Below are positions 12,717 to 25,142 of a DNA stretch of 64,000 nucleotides, piece after piece (within the stretch, counting starts at the first letter, position 1; every line of letters starts with the position of its first letter). The translations under genes and the position numbers were made by a program. Below the pieces are notes generated by a model. That model was not told the origin of the DNA. It ran no database searches and saw only the letters and a list, made by a program, of their open reading frames with translations. The DNA is from Nymphaea colorata (Eukaryota > Streptophyta > Magnoliopsida > Nymphaeales > Nymphaeaceae). The DNA lies in NCBI RefSeq assembly GCF_008831285.2, contig NC_045143.1, positions 10,673,503 to 10,737,502 on the forward strand, in the 5' to 3' direction.

Positions 12717-15700
12717 CAAGCACATTCTTAAGCAAATAAGCACGTATATTCATTATTTATATGCATAAAATATAATTTACTAGACAAGAAATGCCGAAAT
12801 AGGCAAAAAACACAAAATATAATTTTGTAGTGTCCAAAGCAGGTCCTGCAACCTGTGTACAGTCGTGTCAATATGGGCCCGGAGCCCTCCGAGGCATGTC
12901 AATGCGATATACATTTTGAAGAATTTAGAATGGTAAATCTTCAGCACTCACTTGAGGAACTTCTTCATGTATGGTGCTCCACTATTTTTGTGTTGGCATA
13001 CATTTCGTCACGAATATTTTTTGTAGAAACTTGTGATTGATTGTATTCATGACAATTTAAGTTGTAATATGTATTCTGTAATGAAATTTATTGGTTGGAA
13101 CAAGTGAAAAGTCTTGCCATTTAACAAAATGAAGATGGATTAATGCAGTGTTTCACCTTGGTGTGGTAATACTGCTAACATCTTTTCTTTCTCCAGGTGG
13201 TAGAGTTGCTTGAAATCTTACCCAATAGGCTTACAGTTGATGCCCTAGAGCAACTTCGTCTCAGTAAACAGAAGTTGGTATGTAACTGAATTAACTGGAG
13301 AAATCTTTCAAAACCTATTTGAAATGTTCTTCACAAGATCTTTTATTTACAGGTTGATGTGGGTTCAAGAGCAGGGGATCTTAAGCAGATGCTTCTTGAC
13401 CTTCTTGAAGATCCACATGAAATACGGCGTATATGCATAATGGGAAGGAAGTGTACTATTAGGAAGGAAAATAATAATGTAGAATGCTCTCTTTCAGTAG
13501 ATAAGCAAATTGCAGAAGGTCGGTTTGTTTTTCTTTTCCAGCTTCCATGACCAAATTTCTAGCTTTGTGACCATCCTACTCTTCTGAAATCAATTCCACA
13601 ACTTGTTCACATCCCGCATGTTGGTTTGTCTTTGAAACATCTTCCTATGTAATAAATGCATTTTTCAGCTGTTTCCATGAGACTTGGAAGGTTTCTAACT
13701 CTTGAGAGTAAACCTTATGAATCTTTTAAAAATCATGTACTTTATCCTTCATATATGTCTATATCATTGTCATAAAGATCACCTTCTAGAAAAATGCATG
13801 AAATGGGAAATAAAGACAAATATAAAGGGAAAAATCTTGAAGAAAAATGCCAAATAAAAAATGATGTCTTTTCAGAAAATGTTTTGTGGTAGATTTTAAA
13901 TATTTAGATTCTTCTTTTATTACTTTGATAATAATTTTGGATTATGGTCAATGTTTTTATAACAAAATTAGCAGAAAACCTAAATTTTCATAATGTTCTC
14001 AGTTTTTGTTTTAAATCTTTTGAATTCCAGAGACTTTCTTGATTTTTTCTGAGAAAACAATCTTCCCAATTAATACCTAAGAAAACCCTGACCAGCAAAG
14101 TCCCGAGAACAATATTTGTAAAAATGTTGAACTAAAACTATGGTTGTATTTCTTATGATAACTGGTTGTAGTGAGAACCGCATTTTTTTGTCATTTAATG
14201 TTGTCCTATACATACACTTGCAGAAGTTTTCTGTTTTTTAACCTTGTACTTTACCTAGATTGACATACCATTTTGTTTTCATTTTCTCAGTGGTATTTCT
14301 TGGACCAATGAGCACATAAAAAAGGATTCTTGTAATTTCCAACATGTGGCATATGTATCATTTTTGTTTTAAATAAAGGTTGTATGAATTGCTACATGTT
14401 AAACTAAAAATCATCATGAACTAACTTACTCATCGACCATATGTCAAAATGGAAAAGGTGATTAATCATTTTAAAAAGTAGGAGAAATGCTAACATTTAC
14501 CATTGTGATAATTATATTTTGCTTTACTTTCTGTTTTTTGTAAATTGTTTTGATTTTCTTAAAAGGATGACATCATGACATGTCTTCATCAAATAAAGAA
14601 AACCATGTAAGACAGAGAAAGTCATTACACAATAGAAAGAAACAGAGAAAAAAGCTGCACTAAGTGCAAAAAGACACGCAAATGACACTATTGGGAAAAG
14701 CTGTTTCTTTTTTATTTTAGATTTTGTAAAGCAAATCTAATTCATTCCAGGAGGGCATGCTTTTGAGCACATCTATTTCCTATCTAGAGATCTATTTCAT
14801 TTCATAATGCAGTCTTCTTTTCATTTTTCTTAGTTGATATTTATGTCCCATTAAATCTTTTTATCGAGGTGCTCATCAGGCATATTCATATCATCTTGGG
14901 TAACATTTTTCACTCTCTTGTATGATTTTATCAAGCACATATTTTGTCTAATTTGTTAATGTCCATTTCTATTTGAGCCTTTGCTCTCCATGCGTTAACC
15001 TTCACACATGTATCTCTATAAGCTCTCTCTCTCTCTCTCTGAGGCTATCTTCTTGAAGTTTTGGAGGATCTGTAACTACCATTACACAGCACACATGACC
15101 AATTGTAGGCACTATTTCAATAGTTCTAACTCAGCATTGCCAAAAAATGCTATGCATCTGTATTTAGTTTGTGTACAAGTGCTAACTCAAATAGATCCAG
15201 AAACCCTGAGAAGAGGGCTAAAAATGAAATTGTAACTACGAATTCAGTTAAAAGCACAAAATACAACAGAATAATAAGAATGTGTTTTACACATCATATT
15301 TTACAAAAAGTTTGTGTTTTTCCTTCTCTGAGGTTTCTCACTGGTATCTTTTTCCCTGATGGCAGAAGAGGAGGAAGAAATTGAAATGCTCTTGGAAAAT
15401 TACTTGCAAAGGTGCGATCCTATTGACATAATTATAGTGCTTGTGAAATTACTGCATATTCACACATTGTAGTTCTTGTGAAAGTATGCCTTGGCGTATG
15501 AGATGTAGTGTGAAGGCTGGTACGAGGGATTTTCAAGGGTTAGATGATCAAGGTCTTAGATTTCCTTCCTTGATTATTGAATCTTGTTATGAGCAACAAA
15601 GTGAGGCAGCAAGTGCTGTCTTGAACTTGTTAGAGATACTTGTAATCTTATAGATTCAAAGATGTGGAGTTAAAATTTACTGGAGTCCATACGGAGATGA

Positions 15701-16801
15701 CATGGTGGCCATTTGTGTAATTAATATTCTCGACCACAATTTTTAGCTGAAATGTCTTTCATTTTCAGGATATGTCCAACAAAAGGTTTTACTTGTCCAC
15801 GAACCTATCAGGCAAACTGAGCCAGAACTGGAATGGGAGGTGAATCAATCATTTAATTGTTGTGGGATGACAAGGTTCTCTCAATGGACAATCCATTGGG
15901 TAGGTCTGGAAACAGTAGAATAAGTGAACATATCTTGCTGTTCTTTGACTCATTTCTTCATCTCCAATTTTGTATCTGGAAGCAACTTGAGAGTTGGCAG
16001 TGCTTGCAGAATATGCAAAGATCCAATGAATGGGGAACTAAGGACCCTTTCTGTTCTATCACTAGAGAACATCTACAAAGAACCAGGTTGGGCAAGTCCA
16101 TTCCTGTCTTGAAATAGAAGTGATAAGAATGGGGGTATAGGTCAAGAGGGAGAGAAAGATCGTAGCTTCAGACCCTATATCAAGCATCAGTAACTTCCAA
16201 CATGCTCCCCTCATGTAAGAATGAGGAACGGAGTGGGAGAGGAAATGTTAAAGTTTTCCAAGGCGACAGTTCAATATGCAGCCTCCTTATACGGGATCCT
16301 CCACCTATCAAGAATGAGAAAGGAATGAGTCTCTATTTTTTATTTTTTTAGTTTAAAATAAATTAACTCATGTTAGTTTTGGTATATTTATCAGTCCATG
16401 TATGATTAACTTCAGCTCCAGGAATAGGTAATGGAAGGCTTCCCCCTTATTGTAAGAGGAGGAGCTGGAATGGAAGAGGGAAGGTTAGAGGCTATGTCAC
16501 ATGAGTGCGGGGTGCCGGTGCCGGTGCAACGTATCCCAAAAAATTTGGGTGCGAGGGTGCGGCGAGGGTGTATATATATAATATATTTATTATATATATA
16601 TAAATATATGTGTTCATAATATACATAATTTTAGCTTGTTTCTTAGCTTAGTTTGTCCTTTCTTTTTACTTTTATTACTATACATAAAGAAGGAAAGGGA
16701 CAGGGAGAAGAAAAAAAAAGTGGAAAATATTTTGAACTTGCATAAGAAAGAATGCGGTTGGGGTGCGTGTCGGAGCTGCACCAGCATCAGCACCAGCTAG
16801 T

Positions 16802-16835
<34 letters not shown>

Positions 16836-16843
16836 TTTCAGCT

Positions 16844-16876
<33 letters not shown>

Positions 16877-18925
16877 ATATATATATATCCTTCACCAAAT
16901 TTTTTTATTCATATCCGCATCCATGTGACATGGCTTTCTATGCAGTTTTATTTATAAATTAAAGACACATTCTTGGTTGCTCAAATCTCTAAATAGTATT
17001 TTTTGATCAAACACTTACAAAAAATAAATGGAGTTTGCAGCAACTTATTACAAATTGACTATGTCGTATTAGTTTAGGTATGAGTAGACATGCAAACTCA
17101 GTTGTTTATGTTTTCAAAAACTTTACATGCAGAGAAACAATATGAAAGACTTGAATTTCTTGGTCCACTACTTTTTTGGTGATCAAGCTGGTTTGGCGGG
17201 TTTCATTACTGTCCAAACCAATTTTCTTGAAAAGCAAGTCACGAGAATCTATTTGTGAACAGATTTTATGAACAATCAATATAAGCCACTGACTTTTGTC
17301 CTGGTGATCTCATAAAATCATAAAATGACACTGATTGTCAAAATTTTTTCAGCCACATAAATTTGGATTATCAGACCATATCTTTGTGGTCCAGATTCTT
17401 GTGATCGGATGACCAGACACAAAAATACTAGTGGAGAGAAAAATCTGGCACCAATATATATATATATATATATATATATAACATTTTCAGTTGGTTACTA
17501 ATACATTGATAAAAGTGTACCATGGGACATGAGAAGATTCATAGATAAAAGGTTGTTGCAGAACCATACCACTTATAGGGATGTACAATGAGCGAGTCGA
17601 GCTTGAGCTCGACCAGCTGGGACTCGACTCAGCTCACATATAGCTCAGCTCAAGCTGGACTCGAGCTTTATAAGGTGAGTTTGAGCTCGACTCGTTTAAC
17701 TGAGTCCGAGCTCGAGCTCAACTCATTTAAGCTCATGTCCCTTAATATATATTTTTTGCTTAAAATTTTCGTGTTTTATTTAAGCCATTTGAAGTTTTTG
17801 AAATTACCAAAATAAATATTAGTGTTAAACGAGCCTAATCAAAGAACACTAAACATGAAAGACAACTAAAATATGTTCAAAATGAACTGAACCCAAATTT
17901 TGACAGAAAAAAGACATAGGCTGCATTTACTGCACCAAACTTGGCTTTGACTGTATCCATGCTTTGTTCATGTCTGCACCTCTGTCCTAAAGCGTTGACA
18001 TGTATATAACTTCCTTTTAGCTACACCTGTGTGAGATAACATCTTGGTCATCTCCAGTTGCTTTCTGTTTTTGAGAGATATTTTTCATGAAAATTCTCCT
18101 TGCAGGTGTGAGTCATGCCACGGTCAGGCTGAAAGGCTACTAGACTCTGCAAAAGAAATGGAGGACTCAATTGCCGTCAATCTAAGGTTTGTACTTTTAT
18201 AGAAAATGTTGATCATATAGAAATATGTCAAAAATTTCTTCCAAATTCAAGCTCTGCTATAATCAAGAACTTTCTGCTGAAATGATGATTCCACTGTATT
18301 CCCCCAACAAATATAACTTGCGGACTTTATCCGGAAATTGACTTTGTTGTGTATGCAACTAGGATTTTTCTGGTAATTTTACAGTTAAGCCCTCAAACAA
18401 GAACAATGAAAATGGAATTTCATGCCTGTATTGCATGGTGGGGCTAGGGACAAAAAAATAATGCAAATTTTCTGTCGCAGTCACAACACAACCTTGCTGT
18501 TCATGATGAGGAATCAGCTTAATTGACATACTTACATCTATCAATATTTGTTTGTTGCCTTCAAACCTAAACACCCTCTGGCATCCCCTTGTCCATTAAG
18601 AGCCAAAAAGTACTTCATTGAGTGGAGCATTTCTTTGATGATTGTACAACTGACAGCAAAGCATGTTTCAGGTTTATCATAAAGTTGGGCTTGAATGCTA
18701 AGATATAGCTGACATTATGCACTCCTTTGAGGTTCTATAGTTGGCAAAATCTGCATAGTTGGTAAACTCACTGATCTGATTTGCGAATTGCCTGAGTCAG
18801 CTAGGATTGTCTATTTACTGGGTCACAAGTCAGGACCTATCCAATTCGGCTGTAATTTGTCAGATAATGACAAGTTCTTTTTGTCTTGTATTGCTAAAAA
18901 TTCAAGTTTGTTATTCTGTGAATTA

Positions 18926-18969
<44 letters not shown>

Positions 18970-21900
18970 ATGTATATATATGTAAATGTGTTATGATTTT
19001 AAAGTGGCTTTTTTTTTCCTATTGTATACTTGTATTTGTGTTCATTTTCAACAACTTGCTAATGAAAATGTAGCAGATAACAGAGGCAAACTTAGGTTAT
19101 CTTCTTCCCAAGTCGTTGCGTTGTTAGACATCCAATTATTAACCTTACCAAACATACCACAAACACTCGTATTATGTCATTCAGTTTTAGTTGAGGAAAA
19201 AATTAAACATGAAGTCTCGACAAACTTACCTTCTTCATCTACTTGGAGTAAAATATACTATTAAGAATTTATGACCTAACCTGGCTGAGTCACCGAGTCG
19301 ACCTAGTGACCCAGCCTTCAGCAGATCTGAGTCCAAGTCACGGGTTTGCCAACTGTGAAAGTCTATTTGGATACATCCTGAATTATCTGGTTGTGCTAAG
19401 GGACAAACCAACATTCTTGTGCCATTATCATATATAGTAGCTATGTTGTGGGATCCTTACTGCCACTCTAATTTGTATTTCCTCACCATCATTTGTTCAT
19501 CATATATTTGAAATGTTTTGGTTTGCAGTTCACGGAGGCTAGAAGTTAGCAGAGTAGAGTTGCTTCTCCAGGTTGGCACATTTTGTATAGCTGTCGGTGC
19601 ATTAGTTGCAGGTATTGTTGTTTTCTTGCTTTTTTCATGATAAACATGTATTGTTTTCCTAGTAGCTTTCATTAATAGAACCTTTTCCATGGCACAGACT
19701 TGCAAACAGAACATGAAACATGTATATATTAATATTCAAATAATCCGATGTATGGGAAGCCATGAATTTCTTTCTCATGCAAGGGCAGCTGTTCAGATCA
19801 GAGTGATGAAACATGAATAGATCGTATAATCATTTCTTTCTTTCTTAAATCTACTGTTCTGGATGGAGAAAGTGAGGATGATAGAAATCTAGATGACATC
19901 TATGAAACAACCTTGGGGCTCTGCTCAGTAGGGGATACTGAGGTTTTGATATTTAATGTTGAGAAGGCTCCATCTTCTAAGTAATTCATATATCAACAAT
20001 TGTTGATGCATTTACATGGGTATACCTCATTAGCCCAATATAAATCACTTGTCTTCATAAACAACATGGTGTGTGGGCACACAACAGACTGAAAACAGCA
20101 TTTTGTGGATCTGCTTCCCAAGGCCTGCTCAAGTTTGTGAGGAAATACATCAGAAGGAACATTACTTTCATGAAATTCTTGGGGGACTCGACAAGCGATG
20201 ATCTTGAGCAGAGGATTGGTACTTTCTTCCCAGAGTTAAAGTAAATACATTTCTGTAGAATATGTACACTTTCCTTGTGCAGTAAATATTTATGGGTGAT
20301 CTAATCTATGGATAAATAACGTCAGGAAGATTAGAATCATAGGATCCAATAACAAAATCATCGCACTCAAGTTTCAACCCAATGATGACCCAAGAAAATA
20401 AAAAAATGCAATGTATGTACACCTAAAGTTTTGGCGATAATGAAATCACAACTATGTCTTCAATATTGTGAAAAGCACGCAACTTCGTGTATCAGCAAAA
20501 GTACATTCTCATCAATGTAAAGTCATTTATTGTTGCGGTTGACTTAATGGTTAAAATGGAAAAAGCATTACCTTCCATTTAGGTTTTTCCACTGCCCACC
20601 AACACCAAGGAATATGAGTATGATGCAGATGCAGTTTTGGTAATGACATGTGGTTGGATATAGCTTTTGATTGTCACCAAAATCTAAGGTATCATTATGG
20701 AACTTCCCAAATGTTAAGTGTGTTTCAAAATTATTCAAAAGGTTCAATGCTGTAATTAGACCTTTTTCAAGAGGAAATGTTGAGTTTGTGACTCATCTAT
20801 TGGCAAGGTTGACTGGAAGAAGCTCATGGACCTACTTAGTCATCCTAAGTAAAAGGTTTGTTACTTTGTTTTTAGGAAAATAGAAATCTTGGGGGCTACC
20901 ACATATATATGGTTGAAAGCATTGTCACGAATATTGTTCTTGGTTTTAAACAGTGAGGTTGTTCGCCGTGATTTTCGACCAAGTTGGTTTTCTCTTAAAA
21001 ATCTTGGTAAACTTTCAGCAATTTTTTTAAATAAGAAAAATCCAAAATTAGGTAAAAATAAAATAGTGAGAAACTAATAAAAAGACACAAAATACGAACT
21101 AGAAAAATGATAAAAAAGATGTTTCAGTAATGATAGATATGAAGATAAATCATTTGACTTAGCTTTTTAACTTTAAAGCAAAAATTACATAAAAATAATG
21201 CGGAAAAAACGTGATAAAGGCAAAAAAAGTGCATTACATTTATTTTGATATTTTTTTTCCAAAACAAAAGCATCTTTTTTCAGTTTTTGATGTTTTAATC
21301 TTTTTTAACATAAACATCGGGTCCTTTTCATAAAAGACAATATCTTTGATAATCAATGGAAGATATATAAAATGAGAATACAGCCATTGTTATGCTGTTT
21401 TTCAATGTCACTTCAGCAATATGGACCCAGAGACAAAATGGAGTATCCCTGTGAATCTGTGAGGTAGCCTACTGGTGTAGCTTTACTATTGCCATAAGTT
21501 TTGATGTTCTTTAAAGACAACATCAACTCGCTAGAATAGGCATTATCCAGTAATTCTTATACAATAATACTTGTTCAAGTCTCTCTTTTTTTGTACATTT
21601 AGACAAGGACCATGCAATTTCTGTCTGATTATTGAACACAAAGTAATGTCTCTAGCCTGTGCTAAAGAAACTTCGTACTTCATGCATTTTCATCTTTATT
21701 CATTTGTTTTCCTTGAATGCAGGCATATTTGGAATGAACCTGAAGTCCTATCTTGAGGAGCATGTGGTATGATATGAACTCTATTATTCTATCTATCCTG
21801 ATGAGACAATTAATAAATCCACACCTCATATTTCTACCAAAATCTTAATGTTGCATGTGCATTTTTGCGTTTCTTTTTTTCCCTTGGGGAAATGATTTGG

Positions 21901-22048
21901 CTGCATGGTTGTTGTTGGCTGTTGCTGATGGTCATAATTCTTTCTACAGTTTGCCTTCTGGTTAACTACCGCTGGTATATTCGTTGGCGTGATGATTGGA
22001 TTCTTTTTAATGTATTCATATCTCAAGGCAAGGAAGATATTGCTATAA
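1317..22048 (+). CDS. MRS2-11: Chloroplast-type MRS2/CorA magnesium transporter (MRS2-11/MGT10-like), 13 exons
   Basis: Predicted Mg2+ channel of the CorA-MRS2 superfamily. Plant MRS2-11/MGT10 proteins sit in the chloroplast envelope, so that location is inferred. Exons read from GT/AG borders that keep frame: 1317-1718, 4023-4095, 6709-6779, 9490-9575, 9671-9761, 11174-11242, 13197-13277, 13353-13518, 15366-15411, 18106-18186, 19529-19611, 21723-21766, 21950-22048; product 463 aa. Residues about 1-60 are Ser/Leu/Arg-rich, like a transit peptide. Characteristic segments follow: [13 protein letters not shown] in exon 3, RLEQRLMD in exon 6, [17 protein letters not shown] in exon 8 and the acidic [17 protein letters not shown] across exons 8-10. 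Two membrane segments lie at about 394-417 and 432-456; the hallmark G-M-N is 420-422. The first ATG in frame is 1317; the frame is open upstream only from a GTG at 1299. No frameshift or stop was seen. Length and exon order fit Arabidopsis MRS2-11 (about 459 aa). Family assignment is very secure; the exact start is less so. Confidence 0.94.
2540..2783. repeat. Compound (TA)n/(TGTA)n microsatellite in intron 1
   Basis: Positions 2540-2600 are an uninterrupted TA tract followed by TGTA tetranucleotides and shorter TA runs to about 2664. A second TA block lies at about 2742-2782, just before the short motif ACGTATATTTTGGT, which also follows the first block (about 2666). This suggests a local duplication of the tract with its flank. 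The rest of intron 1 (1719-4022) shows nothing else I can name. Confidence 0.9.
4096..6708. other. Intron 2 of the MRS2-type gene, no recognisable content
   Basis: This is a 2.6 kb AT-rich intron between the exon encoding RRQLLKTSG and the exon encoding [10 protein letters not shown]. Similar passages with GATTGATAATTTG and nearby GAGATAATAG occur at about 5735-5790 and 5930-5970, a possible old local duplication. I found no gene, terminal inverted repeat or tandem array. Confidence 0.6.
7462..8618. mobile_element. hAT-like non-autonomous transposon, copy 1 (GTATCG family), in intron 3
   Basis: This 1157 bp element has ends CAATGTTATC and GATAACATTG, which are perfect 10-bp inverted repeats. 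It is flanked by an exact 8-bp direct repeat GCTACTAC (7454-7461 and 8619-8626). An 8-bp target duplication and an end matching YARNG are hAT superfamily traits. The left subterminal region (7476-7556) holds about six GTATCG hexamers in one orientation. The right end (8430-8612) holds eight GTATCG and eight CGATAC, many as palindromes. A 13-bp palindrome GGTCGGGCCGACC lies at about 7496. The interior has an acidic open stretch on the - strand (7933-8124) that may be a transposase C-terminus remnant. It shares its ends and a '..GGCCCCTTTTTTAA..' block with the copy at 62880-63581. Confidence 0.85.
8728..8799. repeat. (CTG)n(CTA)n(TTA)n trinucleotide microsatellite
   Basis: Successive short runs of GCT, ACT and ATT triplets lie just right of the hAT copy in intron 3. 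Short CTA/CCA triplet runs continue back to the element's target site at 8619. The rest of the intron to 9489 is unremarkable. Confidence 0.8.
11708..11783. repeat. (AT)n microsatellite in intron 6
   Basis: This is a pure AT dinucleotide tract of about 75 bp. It runs directly into the sequence TCATAGTCACAACACG followed by TTTTTTGAAAAAAA. A near-identical passage occurs at about 23328-23360, so both spots probably carry fragments of one dispersed AT-rich repeat family. Confidence 0.9.
12229..12589. repeat. GC-rich insertion with inverted edges in intron 6
   Basis: This GC-rich island lies in otherwise very AT-rich intron DNA. The left edge carries ACGCTCGACG (about 12231) and the right edge its reverse complement CGTCGAGCGT (about 12571), suggesting a small transposon or captured segment. 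Inside, 12449-12500 forms a strong hairpin: GTGGCCTGCCGC pairs with GCGGCAGGCCAC across a short loop. Open frames here contain no recognisable protein. A (TA)n tract follows at 12675-12714. Confidence 0.45.
12675..12714. repeat. (TA)n microsatellite
   Basis: This is a pure TA tract of about 40 bp in intron 6, downstream of the GC-rich insertion. Confidence 0.9.
13519..15365. other. Intron 8 of the MRS2-type gene
   Basis: This is an AT-rich intron with no recognisable gene or transposon ends. It carries a short (CT)n run at about 15024-15040. The acceptor at 15364-15365 restores the acidic EEEEEIEML stretch. Confidence 0.55.
16491..16933. mobile_element. Candidate MITE with TATGTCACATG ends, in intron 9
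   Basis: The left edge TATGTCACATGAGTGCGG mirrors the right edge CCGCATCCATGTGACATG. The interior has degenerate GGTGCGGG-type runs at 16506-16570, (GA)n at about 16807-16835 and (TA)n at about 16843-16876. A related fragment with the same GA-rich core, a GTGCG motif and the CCATGTGACATA edge lies at about 44490-44666. I could not identify a clear target duplication, so the class is open. Confidence 0.5.
17576..17750. mobile_element. Partial hAT-like MITE of the GAGCTCGA family, in intron 9
   Basis: It starts with TAGGGATGTACAATGAGC, close to the ends of the complete copies at 49949 and 57039. It then has a dense run of GAGCTC, CTCGAG and GAGTCGAGC palindromic hexamers. The opposite end could not be found, so I regard it as truncated. 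Confidence 0.55.
18754..19357. mobile_element. hAT-like MITE of the CATAGTTGG family, in intron 10
   Basis: The 604 bp element starts CATAGTTGGTAAACTCAC and ends GGGTTTGCCAACTGTG, which are inverted repeats. Flanking octamers AAAATCTG (18746-18753) and AAAGTCTA (19358-19365) agree at 6 of 8 positions, consistent with an old 8-bp duplication. The interior includes a (TA)n tract at 18930-18961. An extra partial end (TATAGTTGGCAAA at 18736) lies just outside. A shorter copy is at 24208-24451. Confidence 0.6.
19612..21722. other. Intron 11 of the MRS2-type gene
   Basis: This is a 2.1 kb intron between the exon encoding the first membrane segment and the short exon carrying G-M-N. It holds no recognised gene. 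An AT-rich stretch with many poly-A and poly-T runs (about 20930-21320) resembles the AT-rich repeats near 23330 and 28440. Confidence 0.5.
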
Positions 22049-24207
22049 TATCAAATATTGATGTGGATTTCTTGGTCTTGCACTTAAAAGGGGAAACCCC
22101 ATATTGAATTGATATCAGTGGAGTGTTCAAAAACTGCTGCTGAGGCAGCATCGATCCTTGGAGATGGAGAAAATGCAGTCATTTATGAATTCTACACGGC
22201 CGTGCCGATCTTGTACAGAGCCTTGATGGTAGAAGTATTTTCTGTAATATAGCATCAAATTTTTCTCCTTTTGGAACACTGTATATGGGTGGGTGCAAGT
22301 GGGTGCTCAGAGTGCTGTCCTCCCTGTTGCAGCATTACAAGCATGTGTTAAGCAGGTATACATAGCTAGTCCAGAAAATAGCTTTTTCACATTAGTGTAC
22401 AGTTTGGGCTGAACTACGTTGCGTGTTGTAAAACCTTTTGATTTGATGAACTGGTTTCAATCTTCTATAAAAGGTTGAAATAAGAATATAAATTTTTGGA
22501 CCAAGAGACAAGATTGCCGCTGATTTTTTTTTTTTTTGGAAAGATGTGAATCTTAGTGTTTCATTACTATAGATCTGTATGCGTGGACCATAATCCTTCC
22601 ATAATGCAAGCAGCAAACTGCATTCCCTTAATTGGCATACAATGGACAAACTCTAGGAAATGCACTAAATGTTTACACGATTTTTCAACATCTTTCTTCC
22701 TTACTAGGGAAGTGAAAGACAGTCTTCTTTTTCTCCTGGAGAGAGTGTTACATCAATCTCTCGGGGAATCAATAGTTTTTGCAGAATGAAAGTGTCTAAA
22801 CTGCAATTTGATGCAGCTGTTTGTGGGAAGTTGACACCAACATAGGACTGCTATAGGATTCAGAATCGGAATCCTTAAAATTCAAGCAGAGCCAGGCCTT
22901 ATTCGCCACAAAAAAGAAAAGAAAAGAAAGAAATTATCATTCTTATCTTATTCATATATTGGCCAATACCAGCCATGTTGCCCCAGTATAAAAACTGACT
23001 TGGTCGACACAGGTCCTGTACAGGCCGATGGCTTAAAGGAGTTATATCAGCCCTCTTACCTTTTAGCTTCTTTGCCGATACGCCAGAAAGGCAACACGAT
23101 ATTATTACTACCGAAATTGGCATTATCACCCTTGTGGAGATTACCTGCTATCGCAATTGAAGATGAACATCTCATGTAGTAGTTGTTCGAAACATAAGTT
23201 TTGCACCGTTGTTCAAAGCGAGCCTTTGTTAATTAAACCTAAGTTATTACGGCTTAAGCTCCAGTTAATATGACAAAAGTTCAAAAGTACTCTTAATAAA
23301 AAAGTTTCAAATTTTCATTAATTAGTATCATAGTCAAACACGTTTTTTTCGAAAAAAATCCCATCTTATGCTTTAGAATTAGGTTAGCCGTATAAACCAG
23401 GAAAATGACCCAAATGACAAAACGAATAAAATGCAGCTTTTTCACCTTTGTCTCGCTTTTCCCCCACTTTCTATCACTTCATTTTTATCTTGACATTTTT
23501 ACATTTTATCTTTAGATTTATTTTCTTAAAAAAAATTTTTGCCAAGTGTTTTTCCCCAAATTTTCTGCGTTATACTGCACAAAACCTCGCCATTTAGAAC
23601 CAGTAAACGATATTTGTGGCTATGGTTAGTTTTTATCTATTTAACTGTATTTTATAATATTATTATATGATTAACTATATTGAAACTTTTTATTGACATC
23701 CAAAATGATTATGTAAATATTTTCTCCATTTAAACGTCTTTAAAGTTATTCAAGAAAAACCTAATCATATTAACAAAGTCAAGTATATTTCTTACTTTAA
23801 TTTTAAAAGGAAAAATATAAACTTTACTAACTCAATAATTATCAAAAATAAGTTTCCGGACCATCAACAATGGAAAAACGTAGCAGTATTCTTCCGAAAA
23901 CATAAACAAGATTGTGGTTTTTCTTATCGTGACCAAATTTTTTAGGTCTGTTTGTCGAAAATAAGCCAAAAAAGGGTGACGATTCTCAAAACCTTATTCT
24001 CCTATATCATTTCCACCACGGTGGATAGATGAGCCGATGCACTATGATTAAATCATTTTCATAAGTTAATATAATGTAAAGCCTAATCTTTGTAAGACCC
24101 GAAACGGCCAAATGCAAGTGGGGTTGTCTCAAAAATTGGAACCGATACAGCAACAGGAACAAGTCCGGTATCGGATTCGACTCATTTGCCACCTTGCTGG
24201 TTATCTC

Positions 24208-24451
24208 CATAGTTGGCAAACTCACCGGGCTGACTCGGGAGTCAGCTCAGGTAGCTAAAAGTTCCAGCCACGAGTTGAGGTTGGCCCGACTCGCTCTTGA
24301 CTTGCCCGATTCAGCTGCATTGATTTCCATTGTAGTTATTTTAGAACTCAACCGAGTTGATGAGTCAACTCGCTAAGTCAACAAGTCTAACCCAGTGATG
24401 TGGTCATTTACTTATCTTATCTGAGTCCGAGTCACAGATTTGCAAACTATG
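24208..24451. mobile_element. Short hAT-like MITE of the CATAGTTGG family
   Basis: The ends CATAGTTGGCAAACTCAC and GATTTGCAAACTATG are inverted repeats. They match the 604 bp relative in the transporter intron. Flanking octamers share only a TTATC core, so the target duplication is weak. The interior is rich in ACTCG and CGAGT motifs. Confidence 0.6.
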
Positions 24452-25094
24452 ATTATCCATAGCAATTCCCAACCCACTCATTGTGTATTGTACTTGGCTG
24501 TTTCAAATCCGACCCGTTTGCATCCCTCACTATGGATAAACATAGCTGCAAATGGGTTCGAAACGATCAGCCTTCATTTTTTTTATCACACAAATTCATA
24601 TCTGATCCAAAAATTTGATTAACTGGTTGTGTTTGATGATTCTTCATGCAATGCACAAGTTAAAAGATGTATTATATAAGTCACCCAAATCCCGAAGCAA
24701 CCTTAATTTGAGGGAGGAAAGGGAGACGAAAGAAGAACGGTGTGGCCTCGTCTCTCGAAAACAGCGATATCTGATCCAAAAACTAAAACGGACCCAAATT
24801 AATTCAGGCTGCCGATCATCGGACCTAATAAAAAATGGTTCTCGACCTGACCCGCTTTTTATGGGCCAATTCTGCTGGCCTTGTTCTTGCGTATTGACTG
24901 ACAACTGCTGGAGCTCCTCAATTTGAGGCCACAAGTTTGGATGATGGAGGAGCAATGGCGGAGCTTCTTCCCTTTATCCCCTTTAGCATGACACATGGCA
25001 GCTGCTGAAGCGCGCTTAAGTGTCTCTGCTTATCACTTGCTTGCTTTGCTCCACCGCTCCTTGTGTGTGTGTGCGTGTGTGTGCAGGGGAGGTG

Positions 25095-25098
25095 TCTC

Positions 25099-25133
<35 letters not shown>
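25095..25133 (+). promoter_or_regulatory. CT-rich leader tract of SBPase
   Basis: This is a near-continuous (CT)n run ending about 10 bases before the SBPase start codon. Pyrimidine-rich tracts of this type are common in plant 5' untranslated leaders and core promoters. Any regulatory role is inference. Confidence 0.45.
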
Positions 25134-25142
25134 GGTTCAGCA

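Larger units (their letters stand above)
22049..25142. other. Intergenic region between the transporter and SBPase
   Basis: This is about 3 kb with no gene that I recognise. It holds an AT-rich repeat fragment at about 23328-23630 whose left edge matches the one at 11783, and the MITE at 24208-24451. The proximal SBPase leader contains a (TG)n stretch at 25062-25084 and a CT-rich run at 25095-25133. Confidence 0.6.
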
